Shown: piece by piece, positions 9,201 to 19,868 of the stretch
How positions within the stretch are numbered: position 1 is the first letter of the stretch
Layout: the number at the start of each line of letters is the position of its first letter
From: Tubulanus polymorphus
Lineage: Eukaryota; Nemertea; Palaeonemertea; Tubulaniformes; Tubulanidae
Assembly: GCF_964204645.1 (NCBI RefSeq)
Contig: NC_134030.1
Span: 2,519,855 to 2,583,854, forward strand
Length of the DNA stretch: 64,000 bases
Direction: 5' to 3'
Program-made: the position numbers and the translations under genes
Notes under the pieces: generated by a model
Told to the model about the DNA's origin: nothing
Seen by the model: only the letters and a program-made list of their open reading frames with translations
The model's database searches: none

Positions 9201-11526
9201 CTTCCATCTTCATCAACTCGAAATCGACGTCCTTCCTCTCGAAGTCAGCGACGGCCAGAACGGCGTCGACCGCTATTTCAGCCATATGACGATGACATCG
9301 GTTTATACTGTCAATATAACAACATCACATTTAATAATACCGTTTTATGACTAGTCGTAACTGCACCGCTAACAAGAGTGGCCACATTCCGCTCATCTAC
9401 AATTACCATTCAGTTTTCCCTGATTTTTCTGGGATCATTCATTTATTTTACGCATAAAATTTGAATTTTTCAACCCCCCTCCCCCTCTATACGCAAAATC
9501 GGCAAATTTTTCCTATAAACTAAGCACTTCAGTACGCAATTGCACTGACCCCTCCTCCCCTAATGCGTACGTAATAAATGAATGACCCCTCAAAAAATCT
9601 CAAGAAATTGCGTAGAGCTGACAGTGCCCGAGGAATCGCGTAGAGCGGACAGTGCCCGAGGAATCGCGTAGAGCGGACGGTGCCCGAGGAATCGCGTAGA
9701 GCGGACGGTGCCCGAGGAATCGCATAGCGACAGTGCCCGAGGAATCGCATAGAGCGGACAGTGCCCGAGGAATCGCGTAGAGCGAACAGTGCCCGAGGAA
9801 TCGCGTAGAGCGGACGGTGCCCGAGGAATCGCGTAGAGCGGACGGTGCCCGAGGAATCGCGTAGAGCGGACAGTGCCCGAGGAATCGCGTAGAGCGGACA
9901 GTGCCCGAGGAATTGCGTAGAGCGGACCCCGCCGGTGTTTTATGAATACTTACATTTTCGATCCGAGTGTTGTCATAGCAGTCTGTATGAGATTTTCTCT
10001 ATCAGCTTTATCCACGGTGAAGAAGTCACTGATTTTCTCGAGATGTTCAATAGCGACTTTAGCGGCCATTTCGAATCCGTCAGCGATACGTATAGGATGA
10101 ATTCCACGATCTAAAAGCTGTTCGGCCTGTTCTAGGAGTGCTCCGGCAAGAACTACAAACATAGATCATCGGGCATCAATTAGAACGATGGGTTTTAAAT
10201 CAAAACGATTAATGAATTAAATCTGAACTCTGAGTTGTTGAACGGTATTTCTGTAATTTTAGAACTGCAAATGAGACTCATAACTAAAAAACTTCAGAAT
10301 TGGGTAAGACTTCCATTTCTAACAGTAGAGATTGAGTCTAAGGTTGCAGTTAACAGTCAGATCTTTTTGCTGCGATTTCCAACAGGGTTCTTACACTAGA
10401 TTAGGAAATCTAAAATTCCCTTCTATTACTGCGGCCAAAATATCATCGTGGATTTTAAACCAAAATTCCCCGATTTCCCCCCCCCCCAAAAAAAAACCTC
10501 TTGGATTAAAAAGGCAGTAGAATAAGAAAAATATTTCAATGAGTTATCTTTGAGTTGATCTGAGTTTACTACGAAACATAAGGTCTCTGATGAGTTTAAA
10601 ACAACACCTGTAGTCTGCTGCTGGGAATTTAAAATCCAAAATTCAATTTCAGGAATCCGGGAGTTTCAGCACCGTACCTACGACTCCAGTAGTTCCGTCT
10701 CCTATCTCATCGTCCTGTGATTTCGATAGTTGTACCATTAATTTAGCGATCTGATGTTCGACGTCCATCATTCCGAGTATTGTTGCGCCGTCGTTGGTAA
10801 CGGTCACTTCTCCGTCCGGAGATATCATCATCTTATCCAAACCTTTCGGACCGAGAGACGAACGTAGGATGTTAGCGACGGTTTTCGCGGCTAAGATGTG
10901 TGACTGAAAATAAAATATTCCAACAGTTAGATTTTTAAACTTTGAAAGTTTTGGTCGAAATTAAGTGTAATACCCCCTTTCTGAGGCTAGGCCCCTATGT
11001 GGCCCGCGGCCCTAATTAGCGTTACTTAAGTAAGAATAGGGCTAATAGGTTAGGGTCTAACTGCAGTTTGGGTCACCTATCCACTGGGTGGCGCTAGTAT
11101 TATTAAAGAATAGTGTTATGGTAAGGTTAGGTAAATAGCCATTAGGGACACCTAAACTGCAGTCATACCCAACAGTGCATGTGGAATAGTTTGATTGAAA
11201 AGTTCAAAAACGCGACCCCCATATCTTCCTCCTTCCTTGCTGCTTGTCAACAAGAACACCTCTAGATCATCGCCGTCATTTGCATATATTTCCAATAAAT
11301 CCTGCCCCGGCTACATAACAAATTTTTCAAACTCTCTGAACTAAAATGGTATTAAGTTTTCAGAGAAATAGCTTTCAGGCCAGGTATTTGACGAACAGCG
11401 GTAACAAATATAAACAAATCAAACCTTATGCGCGTCGATTCCAGTAAGACGAGTTTTACGATCCTGATCACGCATAATAATGAACGGTCGTCCATACTCG
11501 TCGAAGGCTAGGGCTCCTTGCGACAT
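6245..11526 (-). CDS. CCT5: T-complex protein 1 subunit epsilon (CCT5), complete, nine exons
   Basis: This is one of eight subunits of the cytosolic chaperonin TRiC/CCT, which folds actin, tubulin and other proteins in an ATP-driven cage. Exons from 5' to 3' are 11425..11526, 10678..10903, 9954..10152, 8965..9307, 8455..8574, 8122..8307, 7779..7916, 6985..7165 and 6245..6360. They sum to 1611 bases (536 residues; the human protein has about 541), with phases matching throughout. The N-terminus [15 protein letters not shown] is epsilon-specific. Equatorial nucleotide-binding motifs are seen: LGPKG at 51-55, NDGAT at 71-75 and GDGTT at 102-106, and GGGAAE in exon 7. The apical-domain stretch [17 protein letters not shown] is nearly identical to vertebrate CCT5. 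The protein ends [13 protein letters not shown], shorter than the vertebrate tail. Intron 3 holds a 28-base minisatellite and other introns hold MITE-like elements. Confidence 0.97.
6555..6960. repeat. Dispersed repeat (copy 1 of 2), split by a MITE, in a CCT5 intron
   Basis: The segments CATCCGCCCTTCTGAAA..GGATGTCAATATTCT..GAGGATTACACC and CAGCAGCCATGATGTCATACAC..GCAGCATAC recur in order at about 54375..54625. Here they are interrupted by the inverted-repeat element at 6716..6886, which shows that the MITE inserted later. Confidence 0.65.
6716..6886. mobile_element. MITE family A, copy 1 (TIR GGGGTCATTCATTTATTACG)
   Basis: About 171 bases with inverted ends of about 27 bases (GGGGTCATTCATTTATTACG.. 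and ..ATAATAAATGAATGATCCC), a G-rich interior, no coding capacity, and a TAA on both sides that may be the target duplication. Relatives lie at 9431..9590 (opposite orientation) and 24753..24909. Confidence 0.8.
7188..7484. mobile_element. MITE family B, copy 1 (TTAA-CCCTTTCAGTGC ends)
   Basis: An approximately 290-base element in a CCT5 intron with ends CCCTTTCAGTGC and GCACTGAAAGGG preceded by TTAA, and subterminal palindromes of the type ACACCGC..GCGGTGT. It is closely related to the copy at 42657..42952. TTAA plus CCC ends are the pattern of piggyBac-type non-autonomous elements; the right flank here is decayed (GGGTAAAA). Confidence 0.75.
7545..7680. repeat. Dispersed repeat family G, copy 1
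   Basis: Sequence of the type TTTCCCCTGAC..ATCTGCTAAGAATTAAATC..TAATGCAGT..GACATAGATGG also occurs at about 43395..43525 and, more diverged, at 29757..29895. No ends or coding capacity were recognised. Confidence 0.55.
8850..8932. repeat. Direct repeat in a CCT5 intron
   Basis: ATCTATTTTACCTATCTATC followed by TAACTCAG occurs twice about 55 bases apart, just downstream of exon 4. Confidence 0.75.
9431..9590. mobile_element. MITE family A, copy 2
   Basis: Inverted orientation relative to copy 1: it begins GGGATCATTCATTTATTTTACGC and ends GCGTACGTAATAAATGAATG ACCCC, with a C-rich interior (CCCCCCTCCCCC). Inside CCT5 intron 3, just before the minisatellite. Confidence 0.8.
9603..9928. repeat. 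28-base minisatellite in CCT5 intron 3
   Basis: About eleven head-to-tail copies of a 28-base unit (GAATCGCGTAGAGCGGAC then AGTGCCCGAG, with A/G variation in GGACAGTG versus GGACGGTG). It is more GC-rich than its surroundings and ends about 25 bases before the CCT5 exon 3 donor. Confidence 0.9.
11060..11170. repeat. Possible foldback element with ACTGCAGTTTGGGT ends
   Basis: TAACTGCAGTTTGGGTCACC near 11070 and AGGGACACCTAAACTGCAGT near 11150 are imperfect inverted repeats around about 70 bases, in CCT5 intron 1. Confidence 0.5.
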
Positions 11527-11977
11527 TTTCGCTTTAAATCCGAGCCGATATACGAATGAATTGAGGACGATGAACGCCGATATTTACAGACGCCGTATTC
11601 AGCTGTCAACGTACAGGAATGTTCTAGATCCAATATGGCCGAGCCGGTCCGTCTAACCGATCATCCGAAACGATGAGCTAGAAATTATTAAGAGTCAAAT
11701 CGCATTGTCATTTGAAAATGTTTTAGTAAATATTTCTGAGATATATCATTTTGATCTGCTCTTATGATTTCTTATGCCATGGTGATTCTAATGGCAAATA
11801 CCGCACTTATTTCAATAAAGGTTTTCAGTAATTGATTTACATTTAAAGGCCGGTCCGTTCTGACTATATCGTGTCGCTCACAACCAAAGCCCGTCATGTG
11901 CTGCCATCAGTTCACAGCGGCGAATTGTGAAACTAAAACCCGGAAATTAATCGTATATTTGTCAAATTAGTTCAATA
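11527..11977. promoter_or_regulatory. Shared upstream region of CCT5 and ATP6V1F
   Basis: Only 451 bases separate the two divergent start codons, so both promoters and both 5' untranslated regions must lie here. I see no TATA box at a fitting distance from either start. Both genes are housekeeping, and a TATA-less bidirectional promoter is the simplest reading. Confidence 0.65.
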
Positions 11978-12889
11978 ATGGCTCATTCAGCGCAGAAAGG
12001 ACGATTAATCGCTGTGATCGGCGATGAGGTTGGTTTCTTGTATTTCAGTCTCGTGTTTTAAGAATGTTTTTCTGCTCCTGAAGAATTTTAAACACGTCCG
12101 CGAATGATCGTTTCGATCAAATCAATTCAATTTCAATCTCTTTATTGATCTCATGACTGCTGTATCGTATTTCAGGATACATGCACCGGTTTTTTGTTAG
12201 GAGGAATCGGTGAATTAGATAAACACAGACATCCAAACTTTCTAGTCGTCGACAAAAGTAAGTTCCAATCATTTCACCCAGACTTGATCTATCTTAAAAT
12301 TATTGTCATTAAAATTATTGTTTGAAAATTGATCGAACGAAACATTTAATTTTTCTAGATACAAGTGTTGGAGAAATAGAGGAATCATTCAAAGGTTTTG
12401 TTGCTCGTGATGATGTTGCTATAGTTCTTATAACTCAAAATGTAAGAGTATTCTCCAAAATTCCATATCCCTCACTGACCCCCCCTTTTGTTTTCTTACC
12501 CCTTCAATACACTACTAGCCCTCCAACTCCTTACCCCTTCGATACACACCCTCCGACCCCTTATCCCTCATTGACCCCCTTGTCTTTCGACCCCTTATTC
12601 CTTCAATACACCATATTTCTCATTATTGTAATGTTTTCTATTTGTAGATAGCAGAAATGATTCGTCATATTTTAGATAATTACATGGAGGCGACACCTGC
12701 AGTTTTAGAAATACCGAGTAAAGATTATCCGTACGACGCTAGTAAAGATTCCATTCTGAGGAGAGCGAAGGTTTGTTTAACAAATTTCACCGTGGTCGCC
12801 TGAATTATTGTCTCGAAGTTATGGAAAATCCTCTGTAATTATATATTGTCTATTTTCAGGGTATATTCAGTGCTGAAGATTTCCGATAA
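11978..12889 (+). CDS. ATP6V1F: V-type proton ATPase subunit F, complete, five exons
   Basis: Subunit F is part of the central rotor stalk of the V1 sector of the vacuolar proton pump, which acidifies endosomes, lysosomes and secretory vesicles. Exons are 11978..12028, 12176..12257, 12359..12441, 12648..12770 and 12860..12889: 369 bases with the stop, 122 residues (119 in human). The family pattern is clear in order: [20 protein letters not shown] near the N-terminus, HPNFLVVD, the segment [30 protein letters not shown], and [14 protein letters not shown] near the C-terminus. The start is the first ATG after the CCT5-shared upstream region. Phases are 0, 1, 0 and 0. No oddities were seen in the coding sequence. 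Confidence 0.97.
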
Positions 12890-13114
12890 GTGTATGCCAA
12901 CAGCTACAATAATAGAATTATCTGTGAATGTTGAAAACTAGTCAAATCATCAAATATGAAATGTAGCTTCCGATATTTATTAGTTTAGATTAACTGGGTA
13001 TGAATTGTAATAGATTAATTGGATAAAAAATATCAAGTGGTTTGAAGTATATATTTGGCTATTGACATTCCATACTGTACTTTACTGGAATATATAGTAA
13101 ATAGTAATACATGG

Positions 13115-13634
13115 AGTCTGTATGCTTTCATTGTGAGTCTGCGTCCTCTCATTGTGAGTCTGCGTCCTCTCAATGTGAGTCTGCGTCCTCTCAATATGAG
13201 TCTGCGTCCTCTCATTGTGAGTCTGCGTCCTCTCAATGTGAGTCTGCGTCCTCTCAATGTGAGTCTGCGTCCTCTCAATATGAGTCTGCGTCCTCTCATT
13301 GTGAGTCTGCGTCCTCTCATTGTGAGTCATCGTCCTCTCATTGTGAGTCTGCGTCCTCTCATTGTGAGTCTGCATCCTCTCGATGTGAGTCTGCATCCTC
13401 TCAGTGTGAGTCTGCGTCCTCTCAATGTGAGTCTGTGTCCTCTCATTGTGAGTCTTGTGTCCTCTCAATGTGAGTCTATGCTCTCATTGTGAGTCTTGTG
13501 TCCTCTCAATGTGAGTCTATGCTCTCATTGTGAGTCTTGTGTCCTCTCAATGTGAGTCTATGCTCTCATTGTGAGTCTTGTGTCCTCTCAATGTGAGTCT
13601 ATGCTCTCATTGTGAGTCTTGTGTCCTCTCAATG
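13115..13634. repeat. 21-base minisatellite with a compound 3' half
   Basis: From about 13115 to 13470 the unit is 21 bases (GAGTCTGCGTCCTCTCAATG T with AATGT/AATAT/ATTGT variants). From about 13450 to 13634 it changes to a repeated pair of a TCTTGTGTCC version and a shortened TCTATGC version, giving a 41-base higher-order unit in about four to five copies. Because 21 is a multiple of 3, long open frames on both strands are a by-product. It lies just downstream of ATP6V1F. Confidence 0.95.
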
Positions 13635-13673
13635 TTTAAGGGCTTCGTTCGTTGGAATGACGAAGCCCTTAAA
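13635..13673. repeat. Perfect 14-bp stem hairpin at the minisatellite end
   Basis: TTTAAGGGCTTCGT (13635..13648) and its exact reverse complement (13660..13673) flank an 11-base loop. It begins exactly where the minisatellite stops. Confidence 0.85.
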
Positions 13674-16600
13674 TAATCTGTAAATACTAACTTGTATATC
13701 ATCATTGAACAAATAAATATATACAAAACATGTACAGTCATCACGAATTAATCATTTTATTTTGGAGATTTTATCATTGTTCAATTACCGAGATCGTGTG
13801 GATCCTTCCAGTCACCTCAAGAAATCTCCATCGCCAAAAGGCAATGTTCCCGAAGCCCCAGAGACAAGCCCACAGTACTAATCCAATACAGTTGACTGAC
13901 GGACCAGCCAATGGATGGATGCATCAGCTGATTAGTACATGCAATGTACATACAATGTACATATACTCATATCTTATGTACATCCTCCGAAATAGTAAAC
14001 AAAAGATAAAAACGTTATATTTATAGTTTTTAAAAATAGCATCTATATATTTTGTTTCACAAATACATATTTACATTAATGAATAATACACAGTTTTACA
14101 ATAGAAAAAGCTTTGACGAATCACCTGGTACCATTTCGGTTTAATATCAAATTCGAAACTAATTACGTATGTTTTCTAAAACGTGTTTCACCAGGAATAT
14201 TCTTATTGAAAATAATTTACAATATTGAAAACTCTGCCGCGAAAAACCTACCCCGAACTTTCATAGTTGAGATTTCATCGAAATAAAAACTATAATTTAA
14301 AATTTCATCTGCTTCAGCCCAAACTAACTCTGATTATCTCGAATTTTCCCAGAAATTGAGAGTAATTGTACAGAGAAAATGAGCCATAAATTTACAGCTC
14401 AGATTTTATCCAAGAGTGGTATCCTTTAAACTTTATCTGATTGTACTCTGTGTATTGGAACAGCAGGTCTTGCATCAACGTTGAACAGTTTTCTGCGTAT
14501 TTGTAGTTTCAATTATACAACGATTTCAAACTCCTTCACCGTAATTACATTTCTATATATATTCATAACTTTATATACTTAGTAATAAGTTTGTAAATGG
14601 CGACAGTATTTTATATGTTATTTATGTATGATTTTTATGGACGAATTTCTTTTCAAGGACGTTATTAGTTTTCATGTGGAGTAAATAACTTTTGGACGCA
14701 AACAATGAAATAAGCATAAAACATGGACTGGAATACTTCCGTCTACAAACGTTGAAACGGATGGAGTTTTTAAAGGACGGTGATAGACGCACAATACAGC
14801 GCTTCAACAATGGAATGTAGTCGTCGTAGCGACCTTTAAATATTCGCATAAATATCTCAAAATCGAACATTAGAAGATTTACTTATGTTTTTAGAAAAAG
14901 CAATGACTAGATTTTTGATGACCAAAATTCTGAAATTAATACGATTTCATTTGAAATATGAATGAATATTAATACAAACAGAGATAAACAGATAATTGTA
15001 ACAAACAACGCATCTTGAAAAGATTCACAGATTCCCGCAAACCGATTTTAAACATGCAATTATTTTTAGAATCTTTCCTAGCAAATATTGACCTCCCTGA
15101 ACCTGGTTTAATAGTCAGGGGTCAACTTTTATTTCAGAGCCGAATTTTGAACATTTCTGCAATGATTTAGCTCTGAAAAAATCAAATATCAACCCTCGAC
15201 GATCGAGCCAGTTAACCATAGTCATTGCATTAGTCAGTATCATTCAATAGTTCCTCAACTGACTAATCAATGACTAAAAGGAGTCGGCCATATTTACTAT
15301 TATGCCAATGATTTACAGCATACTTTCTATACATATTCATGTATGTAATAATAGTACATAAATTTTAATACAGTATTATTGGTATAATAGTAGTTTTCAC
15401 ATACAAATCATAACATAACAGATATAATAACACGAAGACTTATCATTTAAATGGAAATATATTGGTTTAAATGTAAATTGTACGAATTATGCAAATTTCT
15501 GCATAATTTACATACATGGATCATTCCATAATTGTTCTGCTATCCCTAGTGGAGAAATGGAATAACCAAGTACATGTATCTATGAAACCAACCCCTGATC
15601 ATTAATGAATAAAAGCCAAACACTGAACGACATGAATGTCGTCAACTCACTAGAAATTATTGCCTTTTCATTTGGGAATGAACGATTCAGTAGGGAAAAA
15701 ATAACAAAGCACTGTTTAACAGTTTAACAGATGATAAAAACCTTCAAGAACAATAACCACGATTTTCAAACAGGTCAGAAAACATTGAATAAAGGTCGAA
15801 AACTTATCTAAAATTATGCAAATTACTTCAAATGAATATTAATTAAGACCCTGTTATCTGAAATATATCTACACTTTAAAACATTTTCAATGTTGTAAAC
15901 AAGTCTGAACACAGTCAAAATCGCGGCTTAAGTCTACATTTGGGACCCGATCAATCGGGTTAATGACTTTATCCAAACGACGACCTACCCTAAGAAAATT
16001 GGAAATACTAGTTATGTTTCAAAAATACAGAGGAAATGACCTATCCGATAATGACTTTGACTATAGATTCATTTTCAGCAAGATTCATATTCTTACTCCG
16101 CGTATAAGCTGCCCACTTTTTCATTTCAATGTCTTTGATCAGAATATTGATAACTAAGTCAGGATTCACCTGGCAGCATCTTAGAATCAGTAACACAATA
16201 TCATGAGATATTTCTTCTTATGGTTGAAATGTATTGCCACCATTTTGCACAAAATATGTTTATAAAGTAATGACGTTGTTTAAGAAAAGTTTTTAATAAT
16301 GTACAATGTTGAAAGGTGATATTCGTCAGGTGACTTTTGTAAAAAAGATCTTGGTTCATAGACACAAAGAAGTGAATGATTTGACCCTGTATCCTGTACA
16401 GGATTCACATGATATGTATATGTTCACTGCCACGTTCACAGGTATTTCACATTCTCCGGATTGCATGGCCTCTTTAAAGATCACACCACAAAAAATTTTT
16501 AGCACATTTTAAAAATAATTCTATCAAATATTTGTTTCAGTAGGAAAAAACTATCTTACACCATCTTATAGAAACTCGAGTAGCTGATTTAACATTTGGA

Positions 16601-19040
16601 GAAAAACGAATGGATCTTAAACGTCACAACCTTCAATTCGCAATACTTTTTTTCAATAACCATTTTACAAAATACGAATGAGAAGAGAAAGAAATTGAAA
16701 TACACACATCAAAAAGACTTCATCTTGTGTCCTAACGCTCTCACCAATATAGTCATTTTTTATTAAAAAAAATGATGTTTGATAAAATTGGAAATATCAA
16801 TCATCTAAGCATACGAGATTCTTAAGTTGAAAGATCTCAGAATCCACAATCATGATTTAGATCTAAGCACAATATGGCCCTAGGCTAATGAATTATAAGA
16901 CCTTGGTCTTAGAAGATGTCCTGTGGTTTATAGGATATAAGAATTCTAGTAAAACTAACAAACGACGAAGTGTTATATATGGCACAATGATACTATGTAA
17001 CATTTTGGAATGTTTTTGAATTTTCTTTTCCATCATCTTCGATTTGACACCAATGACAAATATCGGGGAAAACATACGTACTAAATACTAACACTAAGAA
17101 AACAAGCGAAAACTACAAAATTTTTATCATGATCAACATTGAAAAAGATGTTTCAACAATTAACATCGCAAAACACCACCGAGAAAGTAGGTTTACGTTT
17201 AACGTGGTCAAGACAAAGATCCATTAAAACGCATTGTATTTTAGATCCGTTGTAATAATACTAGTCGTTTAAAAACGTATATATTTTACAAACAGCACAA
17301 GATTTTCTACAAAGTTAAGAAAAATAGTAGAAGACGCACACAAGGGGGGAAGCAAAAATTGACGTAACTTTACAGAATAATCTGGAATTTTATCTCCTGT
17401 TTAAATCATGTGTCGTGACTTGGTGAATTTATGCCCTGTAAGAAAAATAGACGATTGTCAGAATTAACTCAGCTAATCGCGGCACTTCTATTCCACCAGC
17501 CTAGAAGTAGAGGTCTCTTCAACAATCACGGTTAGTTAGTAGACCCCCCGGTTATACAGTCTGATTCGGTACCCATCAAGAGTACAGCAAGGCTTTTGGT
17601 GTCGGCATATTCGATCAAAACAGTGCAGGTCATCGTCATATTGTAACCAGACTGCGGGGGACGGTTTTCCTTTCCCTCAAGAGCTGGTAATACAACCTAA
17701 CTGCACTCGAGTTAAGTAAATGTTCAGTACTCAGACGGGGGTTGGACGGGATGTAGGCTTCACTCAGACCTGGTAAAAAAAGGTATCACCATCACCAGAC
17801 TGTGGATATGGTTTGCGTTTCTCTCTGTACTGGATTATTTGAGTTTTCCTAGCCTTGACCTTGCCCTACGGTGAAGGATCATGCATGAGTGCTGTTTGAG
17901 TGAGGGTCCCATGTGAGCATTACTGAACGAATCAGCTATTTTAAATGTCCAATACTCGGTTTTCCATACAATGCGTGGAGCACAGATATGACAGTGCATT
18001 CGCTGTAAGCATCATCAAATAAAAAACTAATCACCAAAAATATTCCCATATATCAGTAATAACGTAACCAGGTTTTCAAATAGCCCATTATCGCATACAA
18101 ACAAAAAATGTACCCATTTTTATATTTCAAAAAAAAAACCAAACAAAAAGCAAATAAACTGAAAATTCCAGCTGGTTTAAAAGTTTCTACTGAATTTATA
18201 CTTATACTTCACATGACCTGATTCAAGGATTTCTTATAGACAGGAATTTTCGAAAGATGGGATATAAAGTTTTGGGTAACGAAATGAAGATTTTGTAGTC
18301 AAGATTCAGAGTATGTTGTGGGGGTAGCTAACAGTCCATTGCCAGGTTCAATAACTTTTTACATTAAGAAAATGATAAGAAAAATACATTTCTTACAGTT
18401 TAAAGAACATAAACATTTCTCAAAATTCTTGGATTCTTCATTTTGTTTCTTCATTTTTTTAAACTGCATGAAGTATATTTTGTCCTCGTTCTTTCACCGC
18501 AATATTCTCATAAAAAGCTTTTTCATGTTTCGTTTTAGTTATAATCAGATGAATAAAGTTACTATACAGAGGTCACTAAGAACTAAGTATAGTGAAAAGC
18601 CAGCAGCAATGTGTGATAGAGACCTCTAATTTTACCTAAAGACTCTGTATATAAAACCAGTGAATAGTTAGACCTCTAGCGATATATATCTTAAAAAGAT
18701 CATATGTACCGTACATATTTTCAGTCAGATTCATCATATATCCCAAGCCATTCTACGTAGTTTAAGTGAACTATATGAGTTTTATATGAAAATTCTGAAC
18801 AATTGCGCAGCTCATCTTACTTCGAGAATTCTTTGAAACAAGGCAAAAGTGGATTTTGTAACTACAGGACCCATTTTCACAAAACGTACCGTTCAAAAAG
18901 TTTCAATTAGGACAATAATTCAAATTTTAAGCTTAAACTTTTTCGACCCCAGCATCAGTTTCATAAACATCGTCAATTCCTAAATTGAATTAAGATAAAC
19001 TTTGGGTGGTTTCGATTGAACGTATTCCAGTTTAGAAACA
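13674..19040. other. AT-rich stretch without a recognised gene
   Basis: An AATAAA at 13712..13717 may serve ATP6V1F. Beyond it only short unsupported open frames are seen. Part could be 3' untranslated sequence of the large minus-strand gene that ends at 19869, but no convincing minus-strand poly(A) signal was located close to its stop. Confidence 0.5.
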
Positions 19041-19044
19041 GCAA

Positions 19045-19570
19045 TTCCTGATTATAAACTCTCCACCGATCGCTTCTATCAGGTTTACGGATTTCAAACT
19101 CTCTACCGGCCGCTTCTATCAGGTTTACAGATTACAAACTCTCTACCGGCCGCTTCTATCAGGTTTACAGATTACTAACTCTCCACCGGCCGCTTCTATC
19201 AGGTATACTGATTTCAAACTCTCCACCGATCGCTTCTATCAGGTTTACAGATTACAAACTCTCTACCGGTCGCTTCTATCAGGTATACTGATTTCAAACT
19301 CTCCACCGGTCGCTTCTATCAGGTTTACAGATTATAAACTCTCCACCGGTCGCTTCTATCAGGTATACTGATTTCAAACTCTCTACCGGTCGCTTCTATC
19401 AGGTTTACAGATTACTAACTCTCCACCGGCCACTTCTATCAGGTATACTGATTTCAAACTCTCCTCCGGCCGCTTCTATCAGGTTTACAGATTACAAACT
19501 CTCTACCGGCCGCTTCTATCAGGTTTACAGATTACAAACTCTCTACCGGCCGCTTCTATCAGATTTACTG
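19045..19570. repeat. 40-base minisatellite, about 13 copies
   Basis: The unit is GTTTACAGATTACAAACTCT then CTACCGGCCGCTTCTATCAG, with TTTCAAACT, ATACTG and CGATCG variants. A single diverged unit in opposite orientation occurs near 29258..29295 inside otherwise similar flanking sequence, so this array is probably an expansion inside a dispersed element. Confidence 0.9.
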
Positions 19571-19868
19571 ATTATGCTATTCCGGAATAGGTAGAGCTTG
19601 TATTCTGGTCTGAAATGAAACGAACGCGCCAGAAGAGAATTCCGAAATCAGTGGAGACCAATCGAGACCAAACCTGTCTTAATTCATGAAGAAATAAGAT
19701 CAATTTCAATTTGACTTTTTGTGAAACTGAGCACAGAATGACGTTCTCTTCCCTATTAGATATGGCTGAGGATATATGATATATGATGATATATATTTTG
19801 GTGTTGTTGTAAAATGGTTAAGAAAATACTGAAAGCATGCGGCGGCGGCTACAGCAGCATCAATGACG

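Noticed and set aside
9046-9354. Plus-strand frame of 102 codons
   Set aside because: It is the antisense shadow of CCT5 exon 4.
13033-13492. Repeat-peptide open frames on both strands near 13.2 kb
   Set aside because: A 21-base satellite with no stops in several frames; not coding.
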